DNA from: Chryseosolibacter histidinae
Lineage (GTDB): Bacteria > Bacteroidota > Bacteroidia > Cytophagales > Cyclobacteriaceae
Direction of reading: 5' to 3'
Assembly (NCBI RefSeq): GCF_018598225.1
Contig: NZ_JAHESF010000023.1
Coordinates: 1-64,000, forward strand
DNA: 64,000 nucleotides
Shown here: positions 26,131 through 33,443 of the stretch, piece after piece
Numbering within the stretch: the first letter of the stretch is position 1
How the letters are laid out: each line of letters starts with the position of its first letter
Program-made: the position numbers and the translations under genes
The notes under the pieces: generated by a model
The model's input: the letters and a program-made list of their open reading frames with translations, nothing else
The model's database searches: none
What the model was told of the DNA's origin: nothing

Positions 26131-26583
26131 ATGCATAAATTTTCGGACACAACTCAAAAGGCCTTATCAGAATCGGGTTGGCAGGAAGATAGGAAGATAG
26201 ATATCCAATCCTTTAAGTTTGATCTTGTAAAGGAGGGATATCCTTGGTTCGGAAAAGTCGAATCCTTTCTGCAGGCTTTTGGTGGACTTAATGTGAAATT
26301 TTTAAGAAGTGATAGAAGCCAAGACTTCTTTCAATTCGACCCATCAAGAGCTGTGCAAGACATCGATGTTCGATGGGTCAAAGATGATTATTCAAAGCGC
26401 CTTCAAAACATAAATCTTTGTGTGGTCGGACAAGCCTTTGGCGGTCACATGACGTTGTTAATTAGCGAAGATGGTAAGATGTACGGAGGCTACGATGATA
26501 ACCTTTACCTGATTGGCAATGACGGAAGCGAAGCGATCGAAAATATTTGCCTGAATAAGGAAATGGAGGCGATCCCCCTTTGA
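26131..26583 (+). CDS. SUKH-3 family immunity protein (orphan)
   Basis: A 150-aa cytoplasmic protein matching the SUKH-3 pattern: F-S-D-T-T-Q...ALSESGWQEDRKIDI at the start, GYPWFGKVESFLQAFGGLNVKF in the first third, NLCVVGQAFGGHMTLLISEDGKMYGGYDDNLYLIGNDGSEAIENI at the end. SUKH proteins neutralise nuclease and other toxins of contact-dependent and RHS systems by binding the toxin domain. No toxin tip precedes it: R1 ends 45 bp upstream. It therefore looks like an orphan immunity gene retained in the cassette array. Family call is by motif recognition; the toxin it blocks is unknown. Confidence 0.75.
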   Translation: MHKFSDTTQKALSESGWQEDRKIDIQSFKFDLVKEGYPWFGKVESFLQAFGGLNVKFLRSDRSQDFFQFDPSRAVQDIDVRWVKDDYSKRLQNINLCVVGQAFGGHMTLLISEDGKMYGGYDDNLYLIGNDGSEAIENICLNKEMEAIPL

Positions 26584-26700
26584 GTTGCTGTCAGTTTGTG
26601 CAACCTTGATACTTAACCATTCAATGTCAAGATTTAAATACAAAAGTCTAAGGACTTTCATCATAATGAGCACGAGTCTCGCGCATGCTATTCCGCAATT

Positions 26701-27088
26701 AGAAGACTGGTGCCAACTCGTGAACTTAGATTAAGCCTAACCAAGTTGTAAGATCAATCAAAGACCATCAACAAGCCTGATGAAATTGGTAACGTGATAA
26801 CGGAAAAAATTTCCACGTCGATGACCAAGGCAACAACTCAACAAGTGGCTAACGCGTCAACTAAGCAGGCCTTAAAAGCAGTGACGAAAGAGGCCAAAGA
26901 AATATCCATCCCTTTCACTAAAAAATGTAAATAAATTGAGCAAGCAGATGATTGCCCAAAGAGTTTCTCGAATTGCAGCAGAAGGTAAAGCGAAAGCTAC
27001 GGTAGTAAGGGTTGGAACTGAAACTACTCTAGAAACTGCAAGCGAGAAAGCTTCAGAAACAGCTAAGGATAAACTTAATAAGAAGTAA
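26701..27088 (+). pseudogene. Remnant of a toxin tip, broken by stop codons and a frameshift
   Basis: Two readable pieces remain. From 26701 to 26934 one frame gives RRLVPTRELRLSLTKL, a stop, then KTINKPDEIGNVITEK and an Ala/Lys/Thr-rich helix ending at TAA 26932-26934. From 26930 the next frame gives NKLSKQMIAQRVSRIAAEGKAK to the stop at 27086-27088. The Ala/Lys-rich helical character resembles linkers in other RHS tips here. Its stop overlaps the start of the next gene (TAATG), the usual toxin-immunity junction. The remainder of the toxin is missing. Confidence 0.5.
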
Positions 27089-27516
27089 TGAAGGCCAAAG
27101 ACAGAGTTGCAGTTATTACGGTTCTGATAATATCTCTGGGGGTATTTATTTATTGTGGATTGGATTTAGTCAAAAGACTGTCAATCTTTTTTTCTTATGA
27201 AGAAGTTGAAGCAAATGTAATTGAATGGACAGACGAGAATGGGGAAATTTACCTTTCGTATTCTTATTTCGATAAGTATGATGTGAAAGATTACACAATA
27301 AAAAGAGAAGTTGGGAGACGGCATGTTAAACTCCTTCAGAATCTGTCAAAAGTTCAAATCAGATACTCTAAGATTTATCCTACCTATACAACGATAAATG
27401 GAATAACGGATTATTCATTTATTTTTGTTTTAATAGGGGTAGCATTAACTACTATATCAATTTATAGATGCATCAGGGTATTAAAGAAAAAAGTTCCGAT
27501 TTCTGATTTTGTTTAA
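27088..27516 (+). CDS. Putative membrane immunity protein (DUF3592-like)
   Basis: A 142-aa protein with a membrane helix at residues about 8-28 (VAVITVLIISLGVFIYCGLDL) and a second at about 108-130. The segment between them is beta-rich (VEANVIEWTDENGEIYLSYSYFDKYDVKDYTIKREVG...VQIRYSKIYPTYTTI). This layout and the VQIRYSKIYP step recall DUF3592 membrane proteins. The start ATG overlaps the stop of the toxin remnant (TAATG), so it was once coupled to it; it now has no obvious translated partner upstream. A two-helix membrane immunity protein would suit a toxin acting on membranes or from the periplasm, but that is inference. Confidence 0.5.
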   Translation: MKAKDRVAVITVLIISLGVFIYCGLDLVKRLSIFFSYEEVEANVIEWTDENGEIYLSYSYFDKYDVKDYTIKREVGRRHVKLLQNLSKVQIRYSKIYPTYTTINGITDYSFIFVLIGVALTTISIYRCIRVLKKKVPISDFV

Positions 27517-27531
27517 TGACGCATCTTTCTT

Positions 27532-27582
27532 CTTCAAGTCTTTCGTCTGTAGCATGTTAGGAGACTTGGACTTAATAATTTA
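27532..27582. repeat. Cassette-array palindromic repeat, copy R2 (degenerate)
   Basis: CTTCAAGTCTTTCGTCTG, then GGAGACTTGGACTTA, retains both arms of the R1 hairpin with substitutions and a shorter loop. It starts 15 bp after the stop of the putative immunity gene. Confidence 0.65.
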
Positions 27583-27689
27583 GTATATTTTAAGTCCATC
27601 GATTGCGCAGTAAGAACGTTGCACAAGTGTCTTAGCTTCTTCACGTAAACTTACAACAGGCAGAGCAACCTGGCAGATCTTGGTTATAC

Positions 27690-28393
27690 CTGACTGATAG
27701 CGGCTGTCCTGGAAAAAGAAACAACGGACCACATGAGCATTTGCAAAAGGTAATTTTGATCCGTGCGCCCGGATATATGTAAATTCACCTCAGCAACGAA
27801 GCTTGAAACCCCGCTGCGCCCGCCGAAGTGACAACGAAGATGGGATGAGGTAGAAGATGGAGTCCATATAACTATGCATTTAATAATCCCATCAGATTTA
27901 TAGACCCAGATGGAATGTTCCCTGGAGATCAAAATGAAACTATAAAACGGGAGAGCACTGTTGATATTTCGAAACCAAATGAAATACGTGTAAATGAAAG
28001 GACTGTCGAAGCTGGCCCAACAGACCGACAAACTTATACCCATGAGGATCGTTCTCAAGTAATAGTTGAGCAGACAAAATTCACGACAACTGAAACGCAG
28101 CTAGTCGTTATGGGTTGTATAAAATAAAAATAGATAAAGAACTCTATAAAATTGGCAAGGCTGATTTAAACAGAACTACCGCAAGTACGGGATTGCCAAC
28201 TCGACTTCATCAACAATTGAGAAAACTACAGGCACTGAATGCAAAGAAAGCGGTGGAAGGCAAGGTCGTTAAGGATTTGGGTAACACGACCACAAAGAAG
28301 GCCAAAAAAGCAGAAACTGCCGAATTGCAAAAGGAATTTGATAAAACCGGAAAAGTGCCTGATGGAAACAAAAAGAGTTTTAAACCAAACTAA
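27690..28393 (+). pseudogene. Decayed RHS core end with GIY-YIG-like nuclease tip
   Basis: Between 27690 and 27800 the DNA still resembles the RHS core end (GAGCATTTGCAAAAGG, GATCCGTGCGCCCGGATATA, CACCTCAGCAACG) but with indels, then jumps to [20 protein letters not shown] at 27865. The tip continues in one frame to 28127 (...[10 protein letters not shown], stop). A second frame, entered near 28095, gives [23 protein letters not shown] and continues to a stop at 28393. One indel near 28095 would join them. The pattern YKIKID...LYKIGKA...RLHQQLRKL...KKAETAEL fits a GIY-YIG nuclease core (Y/I pair, Arg helix, Glu). The family call is an inference. The small gene 5 bp downstream remains open. 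Confidence 0.55.
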
Positions 28394-28398
28394 CAACA

Positions 28399-28842
28399 AT
28401 GACCTTCAGATTAGCAGTTCTTTTTCCTGAAGTTGGAGTAGACTTTCCGATTTCATATAAAGTAAATCAATTATTGCTCGATAAGTTAATTGACAAACTT
28501 CCGAAAGAACAGCAACAAGTTATAGTGGATAATAAGTCATTCTCATTAGGGGTCATTATTTCAACAAGAAAGAGCAAAACAGATTTATCAATTCAGGGAC
28601 CTTCTATTAGCAAAAAATACAAAATGGTCGATTACACAATATGGATTCCATATCTGAAAGTGATTAAAAGCAGTAGTTTGTTGGAAACTTATCTTGACTT
28701 TATTTCGGAGGGTATTATTCTGGTCTTTGAAGATCTTGGTCGCGACAATAAAAAATTGATATCTAAAATAGTTGGTGCTGTAAAAAAACAGGTTTTGACT
28801 AATCCCTCTTATCAATATAATCCTGAAGATGATGAATGGTGA
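28399..28842 (+). CDS. Putative immunity protein of the GIY-YIG-like cassette
   Basis: A 147-aa soluble protein, intact, starting 5 bp after the stop of the toxin tip. It has alternating strands and helices (MTFRLAVLFPEVGVDF, SFSLGVIISTRKSKTDLSIQG, LLETYLDFISEGIILVFEDLG) and an acidic end (YNPEDDEW), which suits binding of a basic nuclease. No family is recognised. Repeat R3 begins 29 bp downstream. Confidence 0.6.
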   Translation: MTFRLAVLFPEVGVDFPISYKVNQLLLDKLIDKLPKEQQQVIVDNKSFSLGVIISTRKSKTDLSIQGPSISKKYKMVDYTIWIPYLKVIKSSSLLETYLDFISEGIILVFEDLGRDNKKLISKIVGAVKKQVLTNPSYQYNPEDDEW

Positions 28843-28871
28843 TCTTATAAGACGCGTCTGAAAGAACACCC

Positions 28872-28947
28872 CTAGCTACTTCAAGGCTTCCGCCCGTGCG
28901 TTGGCAAGTGGGAGCCTTAGACTTATCATTCATAAAGTTTTCAAACT
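28872..28947. repeat. Cassette-array palindromic repeat, copy R3
   Basis: CTAGCTACTTCAAGGCTTCCG, split here as arm CTTCAAGGCT and partner AGCCTTAGAC, keeps the hairpin, and the tail CATAAAGTTTTCAAACTT is nearly identical to that of R1. Confidence 0.8.
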
Positions 28948-28972
28948 TATCTAACACCGCACGCAATCTCAA

Positions 28973-29026
28973 TCCTAGCCAAGTCTTCCGGCTGTGCCAT
29001 TGCAAGAGAGAGACATTACTGGTATA
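28973..29026. repeat. Cassette-array palindromic repeat, copy R5 (partial)
   Basis: CCTAGCCAAGTCTTCCGG, then CTGTGCCATTGCAAGAGAGA, follows R1 through the loop but loses the right arm after AGAGAC. Confidence 0.55.
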
Positions 29027-29117
29027 CTTGGTGCATAACATTCCCGATACCAACGGCGAGAACATTTACAGGAGGTGTCTAACTAAACTTGCATTTCGAT
29101 AAGCTGACGCTTTCTTT

Positions 29118-29213
29118 ACCCTCTCTTTTCGAATCATTAATTTACTATGTCCATTTATATAAAAGAGAGTGCTCTGCACATACTCACAAGTACGCAATAA
29201 TGACGGGTGAGTT
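29118..29213. repeat. Hairpin element abutting displaced RHS fragment
   Basis: CTCTCTTTT (29121-29129) and AAAAGAGAG (29161-29169) form a 9-bp stem; the following CTGCACATACTCAC...GACGGGTGAG is related to the sequence after the similar hairpin at 32912-32961. RHS homology begins exactly at its right end. Confidence 0.65.
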
Positions 29214-31090
29214 GACGGTCCCAGTCCCGATAACGACTATACGTATGATGCCAACGTCAACATGACGCTGGACAGGAACAAGGATATCACGGCCATCACC
29301 TACAACCACCTGAACCTGCCCGACAAGGTCACGAAAAGCACGGGTGAGTATGTAAAATATACCTATGATGCTACGGGTAGAAAGTTGAGTCAGGGCGTTT
29401 ACAATGCCAGCAACGTGCTTCAGAAGAAATCGGATTATGCAGTGAGTTCTTTTATGAGAATGATACGCTGAAATTCATCAATCATGAAGAGGGTAGGGTA
29501 GTGATGACCGGTACTGCGCAGGAGTATCAGTATCATTTGAAAGATCATTTGGGGAATGTGAGAATGACGTTTACCACGAAGGAAGAAGTAGATGACGCAA
29601 AGGCCACGATGGAAACTGCCAGCGTCACCACTGAGCACGGTCAGTTCCTCAACTACGACGAAGCTGTGAAGGTAAACAGTTCATTGTTCAACCACACCCC
29701 CAATGGAGCAACACACTACGCAACGCGTCTGCGTGGCAGCGCCAACGAGCAATACGGGCTTGCAAAATCACTCAGTGTAATGCCCGGCGATACCATTCGT
29801 ATCGAAGTTTTTGCCAAATATGTTGATCCTAATACCGGAAACTGGCAACAAGCCCTTTCAGACCTGATGACGGCCATCGCCAACGGTACGGCACCTGCCG
29901 GAACCGTGGTAGACGGCGGACTTGCCGGAAGTATTGGCAACGCGACCTTCCCTTATGGGGGCCTGCTCGATAAAACGCCAGGTGGCACTCCGCCGAAGGC
30001 CTTCCTGAACTACATCATGTTCGACCGTGATGTTAACCCGATCTTTGACCCTGAACAGACCAACTTCATCCAGGTAAGCGAGCTGGCAAGGGAAACTGGC
30101 GCCAATGGCGATCATGAACGGCTCTACGCCCAGGTGATTGCAAAGCAGCCGGGCCTCATGTATATTTACCTCAGCAACGATAATGTTGAGCTTGGTGGCC
30201 CAACCGTTGAGGTGTTCTTTGATGATTTTAAGGTGGAGCATGTGAAGAGTCCTGTGGTGCAGATGGATGATTATTATCCGTTTGGGTTGACGTTTAACTC
30301 GTACGGTAGGGAAAACAGCGTTCCGAATCGCTGGAAGTTCCAAAGCCAAGAACACATTGATGACCTCAGTTTAGGTTGGGATTCGTTTAAATGGAGAAAC
30401 CACATGCCTGACATTGGTAGGTTCTTCAATATTGACCCGCTTGCTAGCAAGTATGTTTATAACAGCCCTTATGCGTTCAGTGAAAACCAGGTGATCGCTC
30501 ACGTGGAATTGGAAGGATTGGAGAAGTATCCAATTAATACCACCAATCCGCTTTCCACAATGGCTGATGGTATGCGGCAGTATTTTAAGGCTGCCGGAAG
30601 TCTTTTGGATAGGGCGTTTGTTAGCGTGTCGGCTACAACAACAAAAGTGATAGGGACAATGAAGGCAAACCTTGGCATTGGTGAACTTACAGTTACTTCA
30701 AGCGTTGAAAAAACTAGAACGATAACTGCTCGTCCGAATTTTGGAGAGTTTATGGAGTATAACAGCTCAAATAAGCCCACTGCTCCAATGTTTAAGATCA
30801 TTAATGAATCGGAAGTAAATCAAGTTACCGAAGCTAAAGTTACAACTCGAGCAGAGGGCGTTGATCTTCAAAGCACAATAACTACCAAAATTAACCTTGA
30901 AACGAAGGAACCGACGGTTTCGGCCGATTTAACAGCAGGAAAGGATGGAAGCGGTTTATATGTCGAAAGTGAGGCAAAACTTAACTCTACAAAAGTAGAT
31001 GCGGGTTTCAAAGCAGAGACATCAGGACCAACATTTAAAATTGGTTTTAAAGCAGGGGTTACATTATATGAGAATCAGACAAATAAATAA
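29211..31090 (+). pseudogene. Displaced RHS core end with unrecognised beta-rich tip, frameshifted
   Basis: Homology to the active gene begins at TTGACGGTCCCAG (matching about 20331) and runs through the core end in two frames: 29262-29471 and 29501-31090. They are broken by loss of one G at 29441-29442, where the active gene has GCAGGTGAG and this copy GCAGTGAG. No start codon with a leader is present, so the piece is probably not translated as a toxin. The core end (DDYYPFGLTFNSYGRENS, MPDIGRFFNIDPLASKYVYNSPYAFSENQ) is followed by a tip of about 190 residues rich in T, S, V and K with strand-like periodicity (TTRAEGVDLQSTITTKINLETKEPTVSADLTAGKDG). I recognise no catalytic motif. The tip overlaps the next gene by 23 bp. 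Confidence 0.7.
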
Positions 31091-31724
31091 ACTATTAGCA
31101 GGTCTTTTGGTACTGATCTGTTTTGAGTGTTCAAAAAAAGGCGATGAAGTTAATTCATCAGGAGAGATAAAAGTAGATGAGTTTCAATTTAAAGAAGGTG
31201 GAACATTAACTGATTGGCAGTGTATCAATGCAGCAGAAGATAAAGTTTGTATTCCGAATAAATGGAAAACATCAGCAAGCAAGGATTTTCATTTTTTTGC
31301 ACACCTCAAGAGCCAAGAGAGCAAGAATAGCTTTTTTGTAGTAGTTAGGTATGATACAGGAGATGTAAAAATTGATTTGACTACGTACTTACAGGAAGTG
31401 GTCAAGCAAATTAAAGCAGACACAAATGAAATTTCCAATGAAGGTAATTTTAGGTATCTTACTTTTGAGAAGTCATCGCCTTGTTATTATGGTGAATTTA
31501 TAACAGAAATTAATGGCGAGAAATACTATACGTATTCGATGTACACGATTCGATTTGGATATCTGTACGATTTTACGCTAAAAACGCAAGGAGTAGACAA
31601 AGATAATTCGTACAAGGATTTTCAAAATGTTTTGTTCAACTATCAGGTCGGAAATCAATACCTTTTTAAGAAAGAAGACCCAGTGGTATCCGTTAAACTG
31701 ATCGATCCCAATAGCTTTTTATGA
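31068..31724 (+). CDS. Putative lipoprotein immunity protein
   Basis: A 218-aa protein from the ATG at 31068 (MRIRQINKLLAGLLVLICFEC); an earlier in-frame ATG at 30999 would bury this signal segment and is rejected. Cys21 after a hydrophobic run suggests a lipoprotein. The mature part begins with a charged linker (SKKGDEVNSSGEIKVDEFQFKEGG), followed by an alpha/beta domain (DFHFFAHLKSQESKNSFFVVVRYD, YLQEVVKQIKADTNEISNEG). The start lies inside the end of the toxin tip (23-bp overlap), a normal toxin-immunity junction. Its lipid anchor parallels the protein at 22412. Immunity is inferred from position. Confidence 0.6.
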   Translation: MRIRQINKLLAGLLVLICFECSKKGDEVNSSGEIKVDEFQFKEGGTLTDWQCINAAEDKVCIPNKWKTSASKDFHFFAHLKSQESKNSFFVVVRYDTGDVKIDLTTYLQEVVKQIKADTNEISNEGNFRYLTFEKSSPCYYGEFITEINGEKYYTYSMYTIRFGYLYDFTLKTQGVDKDNSYKDFQNVLFNYQVGNQYLFKKEDPVVSVKLIDPNSFL

Positions 31725-31815
31725 GGTCTCGTATTCTAAATACTTTACCTTCTCACTAGTACAAGGTTTGAAACCTGAACTAGCGTAAGTCTAATATTCA
31801 ATAGGTACCTGCATA

Positions 31816-31889
31816 ACTAGTTCAAGTCTTCAGCCTGCGCGTTGGCATGCGAGAGACTTAGACCTCTCATCCACAAAGTTTTCTAACTT
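31816..31889. repeat. Cassette-array palindromic repeat, copy R4
   Basis: ACTAGTTCAAGTCTTCAGCC and later GAGAGACTTAGACCTCTCAT, with tail CCACAAAGTTTTCTAACTTG, match R1 in order. It closes the cassette array, 5 bp before the end of the convergent HxlR gene. Confidence 0.8.
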
Positions 31890-31893
31890 GTAT

Positions 31894-32286
31894 CTACGAA
31901 ACACTCACTTCAAGCACACTCTTCTTATTCTGAAACTCCCTCATCATCTCCTCTGTATACTCATTCCTGAAGTGATTCACCCCCCAATCCAGCATCTGGT
32001 CAATAAGCACGCGTAGCGACGTGCCGCTTTCCGTTAGCCTGTACTCGATCACTTGTGGATAGGTTGCTGAGATAACCTCACGGGTGATCAGCTTATCCTG
32101 CTCGAGCTCGCGGAGCTGCTCGGTGAGGATCTTTTTGCTGATCTTCGGCATCGAGCGCTTCAGCAGCCCGAACCGGTTGATGTCGTTTTTGATCAGGTAT
32201 AAGATGATCGGCTTCCATTTTCCGCCGATCATCGCGAAGATTTTCGTCATCACACACACCGATGCATCGTAAGTTCTGTATTCCAT
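31894..32286 (-). CDS. HxlR family transcriptional regulator
   Basis: A 130-aa protein of standard length. The family signature is complete: near the start a conserved Cys (C11, SVCVMTKIFAMIGGKWKPIILYLI), the winged helix NRFGLLKRSMPKISKKILTEQLRELEQDKLITREV, and the wing YPQVIEYRLTESGTSLRVLIDQMLDWG. HxlR proteins usually sense reactive electrophiles or oxidants, often through that N-terminal Cys, and regulate a divergent neighbour. Here the divergent neighbour is a small membrane protein at 32402, with 115 bp between the two starts that should hold both promoters. Confidence 0.92.
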   Translation of the reverse strand: MEYRTYDASVCVMTKIFAMIGGKWKPIILYLIKNDINRFGLLKRSMPKISKKILTEQLRELEQDKLITREVISATYPQVIEYRLTESGTSLRVLIDQMLDWGVNHFRNEYTEEMMREFQNKKSVLEVSVS

Positions 32287-32401
32287 AGAATATTTTTTTG
32301 CTCAGTATCAGTCCTTTACGTTCGAAGCAGGCCGGTCACCGGATGGTAACTAATTGACCGCTGGCAGGCCCTGTTCCTAATATTACGGAAACAACGCAAA
32401 A

Positions 32402-32863
32402 ATGATCGACCTGAAACAATTAAAACGAACAAGCTTGTGCAGCAACGCCTTGATGGTGCTTACTTCCATTCATCATATCTATGGCGCAGTGATCTACAGC
32501 ACGCCCTGGAGACTGCATGTGATCTTCCTCAGTGCGCCGGTTCTGGTGGCGACCATCATCCTGGAATACCTGCTGAAGAAGAATGATAACAAGGTTTTAT
32601 TCTGGTTATATGCATTTATCGTATTGATACCTTCCCTCAGTCTTATCGGCTTGTTCGAAGGCATCTACAACCACATCTTAAAAGACATCATGTTCTATGC
32701 AGGTTTCAGTGAAGAGACCATGCTGTCAATGTTCCCACCACCGACCTACGAAATGCCAAATGACTTCCTGTTTGAATTTACAGGTGTACTGCAGGGAGTG
32801 GCGTGTGTGCTGCTGACGGTTACATTCTTCAAATTGATCAGAGGAAGGTTGAAACAGGCGTAA
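32402..32863 (+). CDS. Small integral membrane protein divergent from hxlR-type gene
   Basis: A 153-aa protein with about four membrane segments (residues about 14-30, 38-58, 66-90 and 122-143) and short loops. The third loop holds PPPTYEMPNDF. I do not recognise the family; the layout is like DoxX-type or other four-helix small membrane proteins, but no diagnostic motif is seen. The position opposite an HxlR regulator suggests it is the regulated gene. A composite repeat begins 5 bp after its stop. Confidence 0.65.
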   Translation: MIDLKQLKRTSLCSNALMVLTSIHHIYGAVIYSTPWRLHVIFLSAPVLVATIILEYLLKKNDNKVLFWLYAFIVLIPSLSLIGLFEGIYNHILKDIMFYAGFSEETMLSMFPPPTYEMPNDFLFEFTGVLQGVACVLLTVTFFKLIRGRLKQA

Positions 32864-32867
32864 GGGA

Positions 32868-33137
32868 AGAGTCCACTGTCCACGGACCACAGCAAGACTG
32901 ACGCGCACCTTGCCCTCTCTTACACTCACTGGTTGGTTCACACTTATGTAAAAGAGAGGGCTTTACACTCGCTCGGAGCACTTCATGAAAATGGGTGAGT
33001 TAGGCCTTCGAAGGGAAGTGAACATAACCCTTCCAGGGCTCTTCAAAGGGCAGTGCTTCATCAAGTTGTATCGTCACTTGCATAACCCTGGAAGGGTTGT
33101 TCGTGAGGGGAATGCTGTGGGCTGTGGATCGTGGACT
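32868..33137. repeat. Composite intergenic repeat with two hairpins
   Basis: The left arm (32868-32893) has GTCCACT, GTCCACG, GACCACA; the right arm (33114-33137) has GCTGTGG, GCTGTGG, ATCGTGG. Inside are two hairpins. The first is GCCCTCTCTT (32912-32921) with AAGAGAGGGC (32952-32961). The second is AACCCTTCCAGGG (33026-33038) with CCCTGGAAGGGTT (33086-33098), a perfect 13-bp stem. It starts 5 bp after a stop codon, as the other copies do. Confidence 0.8.
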
Positions 33138-33269
33138 ATAACCTCAACGCTGGCTGTGTCTTAAGACAAATTCAGTATCTGTGCCGGTATTTATTTTTTA
33201 CAACTGATAAAATAACAAGCAGCTTCTTACGTCTACATCCCCCAATTGGGTATGTCTGTCCATAAAAAT

Positions 33270-33310
33270 TCTTTGCGGTCCTTTGCGTCTTCTTTGCGCC
33301 CTTCGCGTGA
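33270..33310. repeat. Degenerate tandem CTTTGCG repeat
   Basis: Four units of about 10 bp: CTTTGCGGTC, CTTTGCGTCTT, CTTTGCGCC and CTTCGCGTGA. The stretch lies about 100 bp upstream of the TetR promoter and has no reading-frame sense. Similar sequences occur as dispersed repeats in many bacteria. Confidence 0.55.
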
Positions 33311-33404
33311 ACCCGCATTTCTGCAATCGTTGCCGAAGCTTCATATGCCAACGTTTGCTGTAAAATCTCAAAAATTTCTTTAGGAAAAGTCAACCCTGAT
33401 GCGC

Positions 33405-33413
33405 TTACTTTGC
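33405..33413 (+). promoter_or_regulatory. Putative -7 box of the efflux operon
   Basis: TTACTTTGC sits directly before the palindromic operator and about 31 bp before the TetR start codon. It resembles the TAnnTTTG element of Bacteroidota and the TTACTTTCG box before the TonB receptor at 5004-5012. Confidence 0.45.
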
Positions 33414-33433
33414 GTTTAACAAAATTGTTAAAC
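33414..33433. promoter_or_regulatory. TetR operator palindrome
   Basis: GTTTAACAA (33414-33422) and TTGTTAAAC (33425-33433) are perfect inverted arms with an AA spacer. The site follows the -7-like box immediately and ends 10 bp before the TetR start codon, so a bound repressor would block transcription of the regulator and the pump genes after it. Confidence 0.75.
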
Positions 33434-33443
33434 AAAATAGATA

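Noticed and set aside
30999-31067. Upstream start (ATG 30999) for the lipoprotein gene
   Set aside because: It would place 23 polar residues before the signal segment; ATG 31068 gives a normal lipoprotein start.
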